Counted from the first letter of the stretch, positions 7,087 to 15,134 are shown. The stretch: 64,000 nucleotides of DNA from Nonomuraea helvata (GCF_039535785.1 NZ_BAAAXV010000002.1:496001-560000); one strand, 5' to 3'. Notes: generated by a model not told the origin, from the letters alone. Translations and numbers: made by a program.

Positions 7087-8394
7087 TCAGGTGACGGAGT
7101 CGGGGTAGGCCGACAGCAGGACCTGCGTCCAACCCTCGGTGTCCACCACGCCCTGCCCGTACAGATCGTCGCCCTTGCCGTCGAGCGGATTCTCGTCGAA
7201 GTAGCGGTGCACCGACCCCTCGGCGTTCCTGTGGCCGTAGTAGACACCGCCACCCGGCGACAGCAGCTGGTCGAACACCTGCCAGGTCGTGTCACGCAGC
7301 TGGTATCGCTGCCACGACTCCGCACCATTGATCTTGTACGAGATCAACGCACCCGCCGACGTCGTACCCAGAATCCAGCTCGGACCCGTCGCGGTCAGCG
7401 TCTTCAGCGCGAACCCGGTCCCGATCAGCGTGTTACCCGTGATATCGGCCAGCACCGGCTTGTCAGCCGTCAGCTTGTACCGACGCAACGCACCATCAGC
7501 GATACCGAACAGGTAATTCGACCCGTCATACGCCAGCAGATCATGGGTCCAACCAGTCCCCAGCAACACCGGCGGCGAGAACGTGACCCCATCCCTTACC
7601 GAGATGACATCCACCCGATACAGGCGACCATCCCTACCATCCTCGGTCACCAGCAACGTGTTGTAATTCAACGTCGCCAGCGCCTTGGCCTTGAACCCCA
7701 GCGATACCGCCGACAGCTCGGCACCCGCCGTCCGCTTCCCGGTCGCCGCATCGATCGCCGTGTACGTCAACCGCCCGTCGGACAGGACACCGTACACCGA
7801 GGCCGTGCCCTTGGGGGACACCGTGCCGCAGTTGTGGCTTTCGACGTTGTTCCACTCCATGCCGTTGGCCTGGCCATAGGTGACGCCGTTGAAGATCGGC
7901 TTGATCCGCTCGGAGTCGGGGTCGCCCCACGAGGCGTGGCCGTCGCCGTTGGAGTCGTAGGCGAGCTCGAAGTGCAGGTGGGGGTGGTCGTTAGACAATG
8001 CCCCGGTCTTGCCGACCTTGCCGATCACTGTTCCCCGCTCCACCTTGTCCCCGGCTGAGACGGCACGGGACTGCAGGTGGATGTAGGTGGTGAAGTAGCC
8101 GCCGCCGTGATCGATCTGCACGACGTTGCCGCCGTTGTCGTGCCAGAAGGACCTGTCCACGGTCCCGCTGGCGGCTGCGAGCAGGGTGGCGCCTTCGGTC
8201 CCCTGCTGGTCGGGCTCCTTCACCATGTCGAGAGCGGGCGCGTGCCCCCAGCTGTTCAGCTGCCACTTCTGACCACACAGGAAGGGAAGCTGGAAGTCTG
8301 GTACGGCCAGCGCGGGGCTCGCCAGCCCGACGATCCCGAGCGCGGCGGCGAACAGCGTGGCGATGAATCCGCGTAATAAAGCGGATCGAGGCAT
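7087..8394 (-). CDS. Secreted M23-family peptidase with a tachylectin-like C-terminal domain
   Basis: The 435-residue protein starts with a Sec signal peptide (about 1-30, ending SPALA). Next is a LasA/M23 metallopeptidase domain with zinc ligands in GHAPALD (His51, Asp56) and HPHLHFE (His139, His141). These enzymes cut peptidoglycan cross-bridges or other glycine-rich peptides. From about residue 195 to the end come repeats of the type GxLxDGRLxYxAIDxxTGKR and SAGALISYKINGAESW, like a tachylectin-2 five-bladed propeller that binds sugars. It is therefore probably an exported wall-lytic or competitor-lysing enzyme that binds glycan. It is a lone transcription unit ended by the hairpin at 7045. 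Confidence 0.82.
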   Translation of the reverse strand: MPRSALLRGFIATLFAAALGIVGLASPALAVPDFQLPFLCGQKWQLNSWGHAPALDMVKEPDQQGTEGATLLAAASGTVDRSFWHDNGGNVVQIDHGGGYFTTYIHLQSRAVSAGDKVERGTVIGKVGKTGALSNDHPHLHFELAYDSNGDGHASWGDPDSERIKPIFNGVTYGQANGMEWNNVESHNCGTVSPKGTASVYGVLSDGRLTYTAIDAATGKRTAGAELSAVSLGFKAKALATLNYNTLLVTEDGRDGRLYRVDVISVRDGVTFSPPVLLGTGWTHDLLAYDGSNYLFGIADGALRRYKLTADKPVLADITGNTLIGTGFALKTLTATGPSWILGTTSAGALISYKINGAESWQRYQLRDTTWQVFDQLLSPGGGVYYGHRNAEGSVHRYFDENPLDGKGDDLYGQGVVDTEGWTQVLLSAYPDSVT

Positions 8395-8633
8395 GAGATT
8401 CCTCCAGGAGGATTCCGACTGAATGGAAAATGAACAGGGAAGGCGATTTTCCGTAACGTGCGTTAAGACGTTGCCCGCCTTCCCGCTGACCTCTCGTGCG
8501 CGGGATCGACCATAGGAGGCGACGGTATGGCGCGGGTATGTTTATCGGCTCGTCGCGTACTGCTCCCAAAAGGAGTAAACGTCTACCTCGTCCACTCCGG
8601 GGAACGAACCGGGCGGCAGCACGGCCTTGCACC

Positions 8634-8873
8634 TCAAGGACCGGGGTGAGGATGATCAGGGGTCAGAAGCGCTCTCTCGTCCTGGCGGCGGGAGGAGATC
8701 GATAGGGCGTCGGGGAGGAAGTCCGGGCTGATCCCGGCGTTGATCAGGGTCTGGCGTTCCCGCTCGAACTCCTCCAGGGACCGGCAGCTGCGGGTGAACA
8801 TTGCCAGGAGCTCGCGGGCGGCGGGCCGGTTGGCCCGGGCTTCGTCGAAGAACACCTTGACCTCGTTGTTCAC
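8634..8873 (-). CDS. Small uncharacterised protein, possibly a gene fragment
   Basis: The ATG-initiated form has 79 residues, with a plausible helical segment NEVKVFFDEARANRPAARELLAMF and no recognised domain. The same frame is open further upstream to about 8970 (reading ERPLIPDLTGATRPPSDEPKPLDLW in part) without a clear start codon, so the visible gene may be the tail of a longer, truncated one. I do not recognise the family. Confidence 0.35.
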   Translation of the reverse strand: MNNEVKVFFDEARANRPAARELLAMFTRSCRSLEEFERERQTLINAGISPDFLPDALSISSRRQDERALLTPDHPHPGP

Positions 8874-9033
8874 CCCCTCCCACAGGTCGAGCGGCTTGGG
8901 CTCATCCGACGGCGGCCGGGTCGCTCCGGTGAGGTCGGGGATCAGCGGGCGCTCTTTACGGCGGTAGCCGCGAGCTCGACTGGGCCCTGCACCAACCTCA
9001 CCGCCCTGGGCCGGCAGTTGGCCGCCTAACGCG

Positions 9034-9483
9034 TCAATAGACCCACGAGAGTGAGTTGCCCGTGCATGTGGCAGCGCCGATCTTGGCTATGCACACGTAG
9101 TACTTCACGCCGTCCTTGGCCTCGAACGCCTTGGTGTAGCTGGTGCCGCTGATGTTCTTGTGGAGATAGTTGCTTTGGGCGGAGATCGTGATCTCGTACT
9201 TGTCGTTGGCTAGCTTCGTCGGCTTCTCGATACGGGCCCAGATCCAGGTCTTGTTCTTGTACTTGCCATAGCGCATCTGCAGCGTGCCGAGATCGGTCCT
9301 ATGGCTGTAGACCCTGGTCTTGACGCTGGTGGCCTTCGTCGGCGCATCCGACGAAGTGGCCAGCGCTGCGGCTGCGGCCGGGGTCGCGGTAGGGGCCGCG
9401 GCTGCCGTAGCCGGGGCCGCCCCGGTGGAGGCGATGATCGCGGCGGTGGCCGCCATTCCGGCCAAGGTCCAGATCTTGCGCAT
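9034..9483 (-). CDS. Small secreted protein with two cysteines
   Basis: A 149-residue protein with a Sec signal peptide (MRKIWTLAGMAATAAIIAST...ATAA) and an alanine/threonine/proline linker to about residue 50. The mature domain of about 100 residues is rich in Lys, Tyr and Thr and has two cysteines in YYVCIAKIGAATC that could form one disulfide. No family is recognised. Its promoter region shares a spaced motif with two other exported-protein genes in the window (20313 and 21204). Confidence 0.7.
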   Translation of the reverse strand: MRKIWTLAGMAATAAIIASTGAAPATAAAAPTATPAAAAALATSSDAPTKATSVKTRVYSHRTDLGTLQMRYGKYKNKTWIWARIEKPTKLANDKYEITISAQSNYLHKNISGTSYTKAFEAKDGVKYYVCIAKIGAATCTGNSLSWVY

Positions 9484-9520
9484 TTCAGGTCCCCTTTGCG
9501 GTTGTCGGACTGGAGAGGCA

Positions 9521-9544
9521 ATGCTAGGGAGGCCCGGTATATCG
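9521..9544 (-). promoter_or_regulatory. Shared promoter motif of exported-protein genes, copy 1
   Basis: On the minus strand CGATATACCG is followed after seven bases by CTAGCAT, whose TAGCAT fits a -10 TANNNT. The same two blocks at the same spacing occur at 20352-20375 and 21172-21195. The gene start is about 38 bases downstream. Confidence 0.5.
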
Positions 9545-10240
9545 GAGGCATGCCCTTCCGGCGGAGCCGTCGTTCCCCCGCATTGCGGGGAGGCGGTACG
9601 TGCCGTCGTCCAGGCTTCTGCTATCAGGCCGTCCAGGGAGCGTTCGACTGGACCGGGTCATCCCAGGTGACGTCCAGCGCGGACTTCATGACGGGGGGCG
9701 GGCAGCTCTCAAGACGGCCAGGAGGCGGCTTCGGCACGCGCGATGGACGCGACGTCCACGCTCTGCTCTACCGCCCGGACGACCCCGGCCCTCCCCCGGT
9801 CCTGCTGTCCATCCACGGCGGTCCGGAATCCGAGCGCCAGTGACGCGGCAGGCAACGTCATGACCCTGTCGAGCTGTACGTTCACCACGGCCGCGCCGCC
9901 CCCCGCGCAGCCGGTCAATCCCAATCCGTCCTTCGAGACGACCATCGAGCCAGTACATCCTGGCGGCCATCGAGAACGCCACCCGACGCGTCCGCGTGCT
10001 CAGCACCACCACTCACCCGACAGCGAACTGGGTCACCGGGCGCCCCTCACCCGCTACCTGGACCCCCCCGCAGCATCGGACAGCCGTCCCCTATCGACCC
10101 GGCGAACCGCCGAGGCCACCGCAGAGCCGTCGTCGGCGGTCTCATCAACGCGTACGAGATCGCCAGCTGAAACCACGGAGAAGAACCGGCAGGTCAGACG
10201 CCGAATCCCGCTATTGAGTCCCACAGGCCTGATTCCGGTC
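9545..10240. other. Decayed spacer with gene fragments
   Basis: No intact gene. On the plus strand 9712-9843 reads DVHALLYRPDDPGPPPVLLS followed by IHGGPE, a piece of an S9 prolyl-oligopeptidase-type catalytic domain. At 9960-10045 QYILAAIENATRRVRVLSTT is a piece of an integrase-core transposase, and near 10120-10170 GGLINAYEIAS with a stop looks like the C-terminal end of the same family. Confidence 0.5.
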
Positions 10241-10269
10241 GGGCTAGCGGCGCGCGAGGGCCGGGCGAG
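10241..10269 (+). promoter_or_regulatory. SARP-type direct repeats upstream of cassette B
   Basis: Three heptamers GGGCTAG, GCGCGAG and GGGCGAG are separated by exactly four bases (11-bp period). Eight bases after the last comes TGAAAT, a possible -10. The mauE-like start codon (GTG 10293) is 23 bases after the array. The number of repeats, period and distance match cassette A almost exactly. Confidence 0.65.
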
Positions 10270-10292
10270 CGGGATCATGAAATATCCAGATC

Positions 10293-10805
10293 GTGGATCC
10301 CCTGCTCGTCACGTGCCCGGTCCTGATCGGGGCAGTGTTCGCCGTTGCCGCGTTCACCAAGCTGCGCAGCAGCGCGGACCTCCGCCTGTTCGCGTCCATC
10401 CTGGTGATGGTGCCGGAAAGGCTGCGCCTTCCGGTGGGTGGCGTGGTCGCGAAAAGTGAGGCGGCGACGGCTGCGCTCATGGCGATCCCGGGAACCAGGG
10501 CTGGTCCTCAGCCGGATCATGCTCGGCGCATTCACTCTGATGATCGCTGTCACCGCCCGGCGGGGCATGTGAGTGTCCTACCGCTGCTCCGGCCCGTCCG
10601 TGGTCTCGCTCGGATCGGTGTACCTGATGCGGAACGCCCTGCTGTTGCTCGTGGTGGCGCTCGGCGAGATGGCGCTGACCTTCACGAGCGAGCCGCCGGT
10701 CGCGGCGCTGGCGGTGGCAATGCCAGCGGGGCTGGCGGGACGGCCGTGCTCATCGATTTTGACGACGTCACCGAGTTGTTCATGGACAGAATGGGGAGGG
10801 CGTGA
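10293..10805 (+). pseudogene. Decayed mauE-like gene of cassette B
   Basis: The first third reads like the cassette A MauE-like protein (AVFAVAAFTKLRSSADLRLF). The frame then shifts near 10500, an in-frame TGA lies at about 10570, the middle continues in another frame as GPSVVSLGSVYLMRNALLLL, and a second shift near 10735 restores the original frame for VLIDFDDVTELFMDRMGRA. The CxC loop is damaged (YRCSG instead of CQCFG). At least three lesions make sequencing error unlikely. The function may be supplied by the intact copy at 5245. The end still overlaps the thioredoxin start. Confidence 0.8.
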
Positions 10806-11317
10806 TGCAGTACCTGGTCGCCGCGGTCGTGCTGGTCGGTCTGCTGGGCCTGGTGAACTTGCTGCTGACCGTCGGTGTGATCCGCCGCCTGCGCAGCCAG
10901 AGCTTGCCGCCGTCGATGCCGGTGGAAGGCCTCTCCCCCGGTGCGAGGGTCCCGCAGTTCGCCGCCACGAGCACGAGCGGCGAGCCGATCTCCGACGAAC
11001 TCCTGAGCGGACCCGCGATGGTCGGATTCTTCTCCCGGGGCTGCCAGCCCTGCAAGGACCTGCTCCCGTTCTTCGTGGAGCGGGCACGCGGCACGTCGGA
11101 CGCCGTGCTCGCCGTGGTCGTCGCCGACCCCGGCGAGGACTCCGCAGCCGACATCGAACGGCTCGCGGAGGTAGCACGTGTCGTCACGGAGGCACCCCAG
11201 GGCCCTCTTCAGACGGCGTTCAAGGTCAACGGGTACCCGACGGTCATCACGATCGACGCTCGGGACACGGTCGTCAGCAGCGGCCACACCATGCCCGCCG
11301 AGGTCAAGGCGTCGTGA
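10805..11317 (+). CDS. Membrane-anchored TlpA-like thioredoxin of cassette B
   Basis: A 170-residue protein with an N-terminal membrane helix (about 4-25), then a thioredoxin fold with active site CQPC (Cys80, Cys83) and cis-proline segment VNGYPTVI. It closely parallels the cassette A protein, including the phrase SGEPISDEL. GTG 10802 is an alternative start. The stop overlaps the S26 peptidase start by four bases. It is the probable extracytoplasmic dithiol-disulfide partner for the three cysteine-rich peptides encoded downstream. Confidence 0.85.
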   Translation: MQYLVAAVVLVGLLGLVNLLLTVGVIRRLRSQSLPPSMPVEGLSPGARVPQFAATSTSGEPISDELLSGPAMVGFFSRGCQPCKDLLPFFVERARGTSDAVLAVVVADPGEDSAADIERLAEVARVVTEAPQGPLQTAFKVNGYPTVITIDARDTVVSSGHTMPAEVKAS

Positions 11318-11745
11318 GGCGGGCGTTCCTCACCGCGGCGTGCGGACTCGTGGGTCTGGCCCTGCTGGCCGTTCGGCTGCGCGCGACGTACCTGGTGATC
11401 CGCGTCCGCGGCAACAGCATGGCCCCGGCGCTGACCCATGGAGACCGGCTCCTGGCCCGGCGCACGGACCTGGCGGCGCTGCGCAAGGGGCAGATCGCCG
11501 TCGTCTCGAGCCCACACCCGGCCGGCAGCGAATTCCTGATCAAACGTGTTGCCGCCCTTCCCGGCGATCCGGTCCCGGAGCGGGTACGGAGAGTCGTCGC
11601 CGACGACGTCGTCCCGGCCGGCAGGTTCGTCCTGATCGGTGACAACACCGAGGCCAGCTTCGACTCCCGCGAGCACGGCTTCTTCCACGCCGACGACCTC
11701 CATGCCGTCACCGTCAAGAAGCTGGAGACGCAGCATGGCCGTTGA
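11314..11745 (+). CDS. S26-family signal-peptidase-like protease of cassette B
   Basis: The GTG start at 11314 gives 143 residues with an N-terminal membrane helix (about 4-20), catalytic serine in GNSMAPAL (Ser35), lysine in FLIKRVAALPGDPV (Lys77) and box E GDNTEASFDSREHG. It is short for a type I signal peptidase, as is its cassette A homologue, and looks dedicated to a narrow substrate set. The gene is coupled on both sides: four bases overlap with the thioredoxin gene and eleven with the exporter gene. The likely substrates are the A-x-A leaders of the peptides at 13603, 13788 and 14042. Confidence 0.85.
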   Translation: MRRAFLTAACGLVGLALLAVRLRATYLVIRVRGNSMAPALTHGDRLLARRTDLAALRKGQIAVVSSPHPAGSEFLIKRVAALPGDPVPERVRRVVADDVVPAGRFVLIGDNTEASFDSREHGFFHADDLHAVTVKKLETQHGR

Positions 11746-13630
11746 CGGGGTGCGCCTGGCCGCCTCCGTGCGTGAGGCGGCGGCCACCGGTTGGAGCAGC
11801 GCTGCCGTTCCCATGATCGAGTACGCGTTCACCCTGCTGGGCATGGCCACGACGCCGGTCGCGGTGGCCTGGCTGACCAAGCTGGTCATCGACGGCCTCA
11901 CCGGGGCGGCCTCCCTGTCGGAGCTGCTGGGCCTCGCCGCCGGGCTGGCCGGTACCGGCGTCGTCGCCGCGACCCTGCCGCACGCCTCGCGGTACCTCGG
12001 CAGCCAGATCGGCCGCGCCATTGCGGCCACCACGACGGACCGGCTCTTCGCGGCCACGGCACGATTTCCAGGGCTCCGGCCTTTCGAGGATCCGCGCTTC
12101 CTCGACCGGCTGCGCCTTGCCCAGGAGGGAATGTCCAGAGCAGATGGCATCGTCACGGAGGCGTTCGGCCTGGTCCGCTCCGCTGTGACTGTGATCGGCT
12201 TCGTCGGGTCCGTGCTGGTGCTCAGTCCTGCCATGACGCTGATCGTGCTGTGCGCCGCCGTGCCGGCACTTATCGCGCAGCTGAAGCTGTCCCGCCGGCG
12301 CACGACCTTGATGTGGGAGATCGGCCCCGCGGAACGACGGCAGCTCTTCTACAGCACCCTGCTCAGCACGATCGAGGCGGCCAAGGAGATCAGGCTCTTC
12401 AACCTGGGCGGATTCCTGCGCGGCCGCCTCATGGCCGAGCTGTCAACGGCTCAGGCGGGCAAGCGGCGGATGGACCGCAAGGAGCTGTCGGCGGAGGGGG
12501 CGCTCGCCCTGCTGTCCGCCGTGGTGACCGGAGGCGGGCTCGTCTGGGCCATAGCCGCGGCCCGGACGGGCACGCTCACCGTCGGTGACGTGTCGATGTT
12601 CACCGTCGCCGTCGTCGCCGTCCAGGGCGGGCTCGACACCCTGGTCAACGGCATCGCGATCACCGATCACAACCTGCGGCTCTTCGGGCACTACGTGGCA
12701 GTGGTCAGGGCCGAGCCCGACCTCGTCGTGCCGACCGCCCCCGCTCCGCTGCCGCCACTGCGCCGGGGGATCGAGCTGCGCGACGTCTGGTTCCGTTACA
12801 GCGACGACCACCCCTGGATCTTGCGCGGCGTCGACCTGTTCATCCCGTACGGCGCGGCCGTGGCACTGGTCGGGCTCAACGGCGCGGGCAAGAGCACGCT
12901 TGTCAAGCTGCTCTGCCGGTTCTATGACCCGAGCCGGGGAGCGATCCTCTGGGACGGAGCCGACCTGCGCGATGTCCGGCCGGAGGCGCTGCGGGAGCGG
13001 ATCAGCGGCGTCTTCCAGGACCACATGGCCTACGACTTCTCCGCCCGCGACAACGTCGGCGTGGGAGACGTCGGTGCCCGTGACGACCTGAACCGGATCC
13101 GCGCCGCCGCGCGAAAGGCCGGCGTGGACGAGCTGCTGGCGGCCCTTCCCCGGGGCTACGACACGCTGCTCACCCGAATGTTCACCAGCGAGGAGGACCG
13201 CGAGGACTCCTCGACCGGCGTCGTGCTCTCCGGCGGCCAGTGGCAGCGAACGGCCCTGTCCAGAGCCTTCTTCCGCGACGGACGGGATCTGATGATCCTC
13301 GACGAGCCCAGCTCGGGTCTCGATCCCGAAGCCGAGGCCGACGTGCACGCCCGGATGCGCCAGTACCGCACGGGCCAGACCAGCCTGCTCATCTCCCACC
13401 GGCTGAACACCGTGCGGGACGCCGACCTGATCGTCGTCCTGAAGGACGGGGTCGTCGCCGAGCGGGGAAGCCACGACGAACTCATGGCGGTGGACGGCAC
13501 CTACGCGCGCCTCTTCCGCCTACAAGCCCGCGGATATCACGAGGTAGCCCCCGGTGATACCGCGCCCAGTGAACCCGAGGCAAGAAAGGAGGTGAAAACA
13601 GAATGCTGGACAAGCTCATCGACCGGTTGA
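11735..13630 (+). CDS. ABC exporter (fused membrane and ATPase domains) of cassette B
   Basis: The 631-residue half-exporter has a six-helix membrane domain, Walker A GLNGAGKS, signature LSGGQWQR, Walker B DLMILDE and H-loop ISHRLNTV. As in cassette A there is no fused C39 peptidase. The chosen start ATG 11735 lies inside the end of the protease gene. The C-terminal tail overlaps the start of the first peptide gene (13603) in another frame, so peptide translation may be coupled to exporter translation. The inferred cargo is the three cysteine-rich peptides. Confidence 0.87.
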   Translation: MAVDGVRLAASVREAAATGWSSAAVPMIEYAFTLLGMATTPVAVAWLTKLVIDGLTGAASLSELLGLAAGLAGTGVVAATLPHASRYLGSQIGRAIAATTTDRLFAATARFPGLRPFEDPRFLDRLRLAQEGMSRADGIVTEAFGLVRSAVTVIGFVGSVLVLSPAMTLIVLCAAVPALIAQLKLSRRRTTLMWEIGPAERRQLFYSTLLSTIEAAKEIRLFNLGGFLRGRLMAELSTAQAGKRRMDRKELSAEGALALLSAVVTGGGLVWAIAAARTGTLTVGDVSMFTVAVVAVQGGLDTLVNGIAITDHNLRLFGHYVAVVRAEPDLVVPTAPAPLPPLRRGIELRDVWFRYSDDHPWILRGVDLFIPYGAAVALVGLNGAGKSTLVKLLCRFYDPSRGAILWDGADLRDVRPEALRERISGVFQDHMAYDFSARDNVGVGDVGARDDLNRIRAAARKAGVDELLAALPRGYDTLLTRMFTSEEDREDSSTGVVLSGGQWQRTALSRAFFRDGRDLMILDEPSSGLDPEAEADVHARMRQYRTGQTSLLISHRLNTVRDADLIVVLKDGVVAERGSHDELMAVDGTYARLFRLQARGYHEVAPGDTAPSEPEARKEVKTECWTSSSTG

Positions 13631-13764
13631 TTCCCACGGTCAAGGCTGACGCGGCGTGCGCCGTGAGGTGCGTGCAGGTCAGCTACGACCCGGCCACCGG
13701 GTGCTACAAGATGAAGTGCTATCGATCGGACTGCACCTATTACATGGTCACGCTTTGCGAATAA
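13603..13764 (+). CDS. Cassette B cysteine-rich peptide precursor 1 (six Cys)
   Basis: This gene encodes 53 residues and has an excellent ribosome site (AAAGGAGGTG, nine bases before ATG). The leader MLDKLIDRLIPTVKADA contains the D-R motif and an A-D-A site. The core of 36 residues has cysteines at 19, 23, 34, 39, 44 and 52, giving up to three disulfides. The leader is shorter than those of the other three peptides but has the same order of features. The strong ribosome site compared with the enzyme genes fits a product needed in excess. Function unknown. Confidence 0.75.
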   Translation: MLDKLIDRLIPTVKADAACAVRCVQVSYDPATGCYKMKCYRSDCTYYMVTLCE

Positions 13765-13787
13765 CTCGCCGGAGAAGGGTGGGACCG

Positions 13788-13973
13788 GTGAAATCCATCA
13801 CCGCCTTGGCGGACCGGATCATCGCTTTCGTCGTACCGGCCGGCGACGCGCAGGCCGCCTGTACCGCACGTTGCACTCTCGACCACACGACCTGCACCGG
13901 CAGCATCTGTTGCGCTTACTACAAGTGCTGGAAAAGCGACTGCACGGTCTACTGGAGAAAGCAGTGCGCCTAG
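13788..13973 (+). CDS. Cassette B cysteine-rich peptide precursor 2 (eight Cys)
   Basis: GTG 13788, preceded by GGAGAAGG nine bases upstream, gives 61 residues. The leader MKSITALADRIIAFVVPAGD ends in A-Q-A and closely matches the cassette A leader (MKSVKIITGLADRALAWVLP). The 38-residue core holds cysteines at 25, 29, 36, 41, 42, 47, 52 and 60, potentially four disulfides, and is rich in Thr, Tyr and Trp. It is 23 bases after precursor 1 and followed at once by a strong hairpin. I do not recognise a known bacteriocin or toxin family. Confidence 0.75.
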   Translation: MKSITALADRIIAFVVPAGDAQAACTARCTLDHTTCTGSICCAYYKCWKSDCTVYWRKQCA

Positions 13974-13982
13974 GTAAGTGAA

Positions 13983-14018
13983 GGGTGCTCCCTGGCAGGC
14001 GCCGGCCAGGGAGCACCC
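13983..14018 (+). terminator. Strong hairpin between the second and third peptide genes of cassette B
   Basis: A perfect 14-bp stem (5' arm GGGTGCTCCCTGGC) with an eight-base loop lies 9 bases after the stop of precursor 2 and 23 bases before precursor 3. It could be a partial terminator lowering expression of the last peptide, or a stem that stabilises the upstream message. There is no T-run. Confidence 0.6.
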
Positions 14019-14041
14019 CGTAGAACGCGAGATCGAGGACC

Positions 14042-14221
14042 ATGAGAAACGCGATAGAAAAGCTCAGCGACCGGATTCTGGCGATGGTCGTCCCGCAGCA
14101 CAGCGCTGCCGCCGTCGACTGCTACTACATCTACAAATGCATCGCCGGAACGAAACTTCGGGCGCACTGCTGTGACGGAAGCTGTGGAAAATACGTGATC
14201 GTCTGCAACACCTGTTGCTAG
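14042..14221 (+). CDS. Cassette B cysteine-rich peptide precursor 3 (eight Cys)
   Basis: The product is 59 residues. The leader MRNAIEKLSDRILAMVVPQH ends in the run SAAA; the core of about 35 residues has cysteines at 27, 33, 43, 44, 48, 55, 58 and 59. The C-terminal pair of cysteines recalls the cassette A peptide, which also ends in Cys-Cys. The gene follows a strong hairpin, so its dose may differ from the first two. Its stop overlaps the convergent SARP gene by four bases. The distance from D-R to the A-x-A site is 13 residues, as in precursor 2 and the cassette A peptide. Confidence 0.73.
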   Translation: MRNAIEKLSDRILAMVVPQHSAAAVDCYYIYKCIAGTKLRAHCCDGSCGKYVIVCNTCC

Positions 14222-14964
14222 AGCGGCGCGCCTCGGAGTATCTCCTGGTGCTGCCGGCGTAAGTGGTCGGCCGGTTCGATGCCGAGCTCCGCACTGAGGA
14301 TGTCTCGCATGCGCCGGTAGGCGGCGAGCGCTTCGGCGCGGCGGCCGCGCCCGGCCAGAGCCCGCAGCAGCATCTCCCACAGGGATTCACGGAAAGGGTG
14401 GGCCTCCACGAGGCGCTCCAATTCCGGGATGACCCCGGCGTGGAGGCCGAGCCGCAGCTCGGCCTCCACACAGAGCTCGGATGCGGTCAGGTGCATCGCG
14501 TCCAGGCGGCGGCGCTCGCAGCGGACGGTTTCGACGTCGATCTCCGGCGCCAGCGGACCGTGCCACATGTCCAGCGCCTCCCGCAGCAGCCCGGCTGCCA
14601 CCTCCGGACGGTCCGCAGTCAGAGCCTCCGATCCCCGGGTGAAGCGCTGCTCGAACGCCCTGATGTCCACCGCTCGATCCGGGACGACCAAGGTGTAGCC
14701 GTTCCCGAGGGTGGTCAGGCCGACACCGTGGGCGGCCAGCGGTGCCAGAGTGCGTCGCAGGCGGTAAACATACGTTTGCAGACTCGCTCTGGCCGTCGCC
14801 GGCGGCTCGTCCGGCCAGAGCTCCGTCATCAGCCGATCCACGCTGACCACTCCGCCTGAACGCAGCATGAGAACGGCAAGAATCGCCTGCTGCTTCGCGG
14901 CCCGGACGTTGATCGCGCGGCCCCCGCCGTCGACCACCGCCAAGCGTCCCAACAGTTGGAACAT
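14218..14964 (-). CDS. SARP-family transcriptional activator (small type)
   Basis: The 248-residue protein has the two domains of a SARP: an OmpR-like winged helix (about 1-95, including the SVDRLMTELWPDEPPATARA and LQTYVYRLRRTL segments) and a BTAD bacterial transcriptional activation domain (about 100-245) ending AELGIEPADHLRRQHQEIL. SARPs bind direct heptamers 11 bp apart and recruit RNA polymerase, usually for antibiotic clusters. It lies convergent to the cassette B peptides and is the closest candidate regulator for the heptamer arrays at 10241 and 5788. Its own upstream region has repeated GGTATG-type boxes (about 14998-15045). Confidence 0.85.
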   Translation of the reverse strand: MFQLLGRLAVVDGGGRAINVRAAKQQAILAVLMLRSGGVVSVDRLMTELWPDEPPATARASLQTYVYRLRRTLAPLAAHGVGLTTLGNGYTLVVPDRAVDIRAFEQRFTRGSEALTADRPEVAAGLLREALDMWHGPLAPEIDVETVRCERRRLDAMHLTASELCVEAELRLGLHAGVIPELERLVEAHPFRESLWEMLLRALAGRGRRAEALAAYRRMRDILSAELGIEPADHLRRQHQEILRGAPL

Positions 14965-15058
14965 CGTGCACCTCCGATCGGCATTGTGCTCATGACGGGT
15001 ATGTCCCCGGTATGACAGGCCGGCGTGCCATACCGGGACTCAGAGGTGAGCCATGGTG

Positions 15059-15134
15059 CGGCGGGCCAGGGCCGTCTGGATGCGGGTGAGCTCGCAGACC
15101 GTGGCGGCGCACAGAAGCGCGACCACGGAGGCGG
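15059..15134 (-). repeat. 76-bp dispersed repeat, copy 2
   Basis: Pairs with 1841-1916 with about four mismatches. On the minus strand it encodes a hydrophobic segment and then TALARRTMAHL and a stop, presumably the C-terminus of a lost membrane protein. Confidence 0.6.

Noticed and set aside
10573..11745. 390-residue plus-strand open frame
   Set aside because: It joins the middle of the mauE pseudogene, an off-frame reading of the thioredoxin gene and the S26 protease. The real gene starts at 11314.
13603..14221. Lasso, lanthipeptide or sactipeptide precursors
   Set aside because: No cyclase, LanM/LanB/LanC, radical SAM or RRE-type gene is nearby; the neighbours are redox, protease and export genes.
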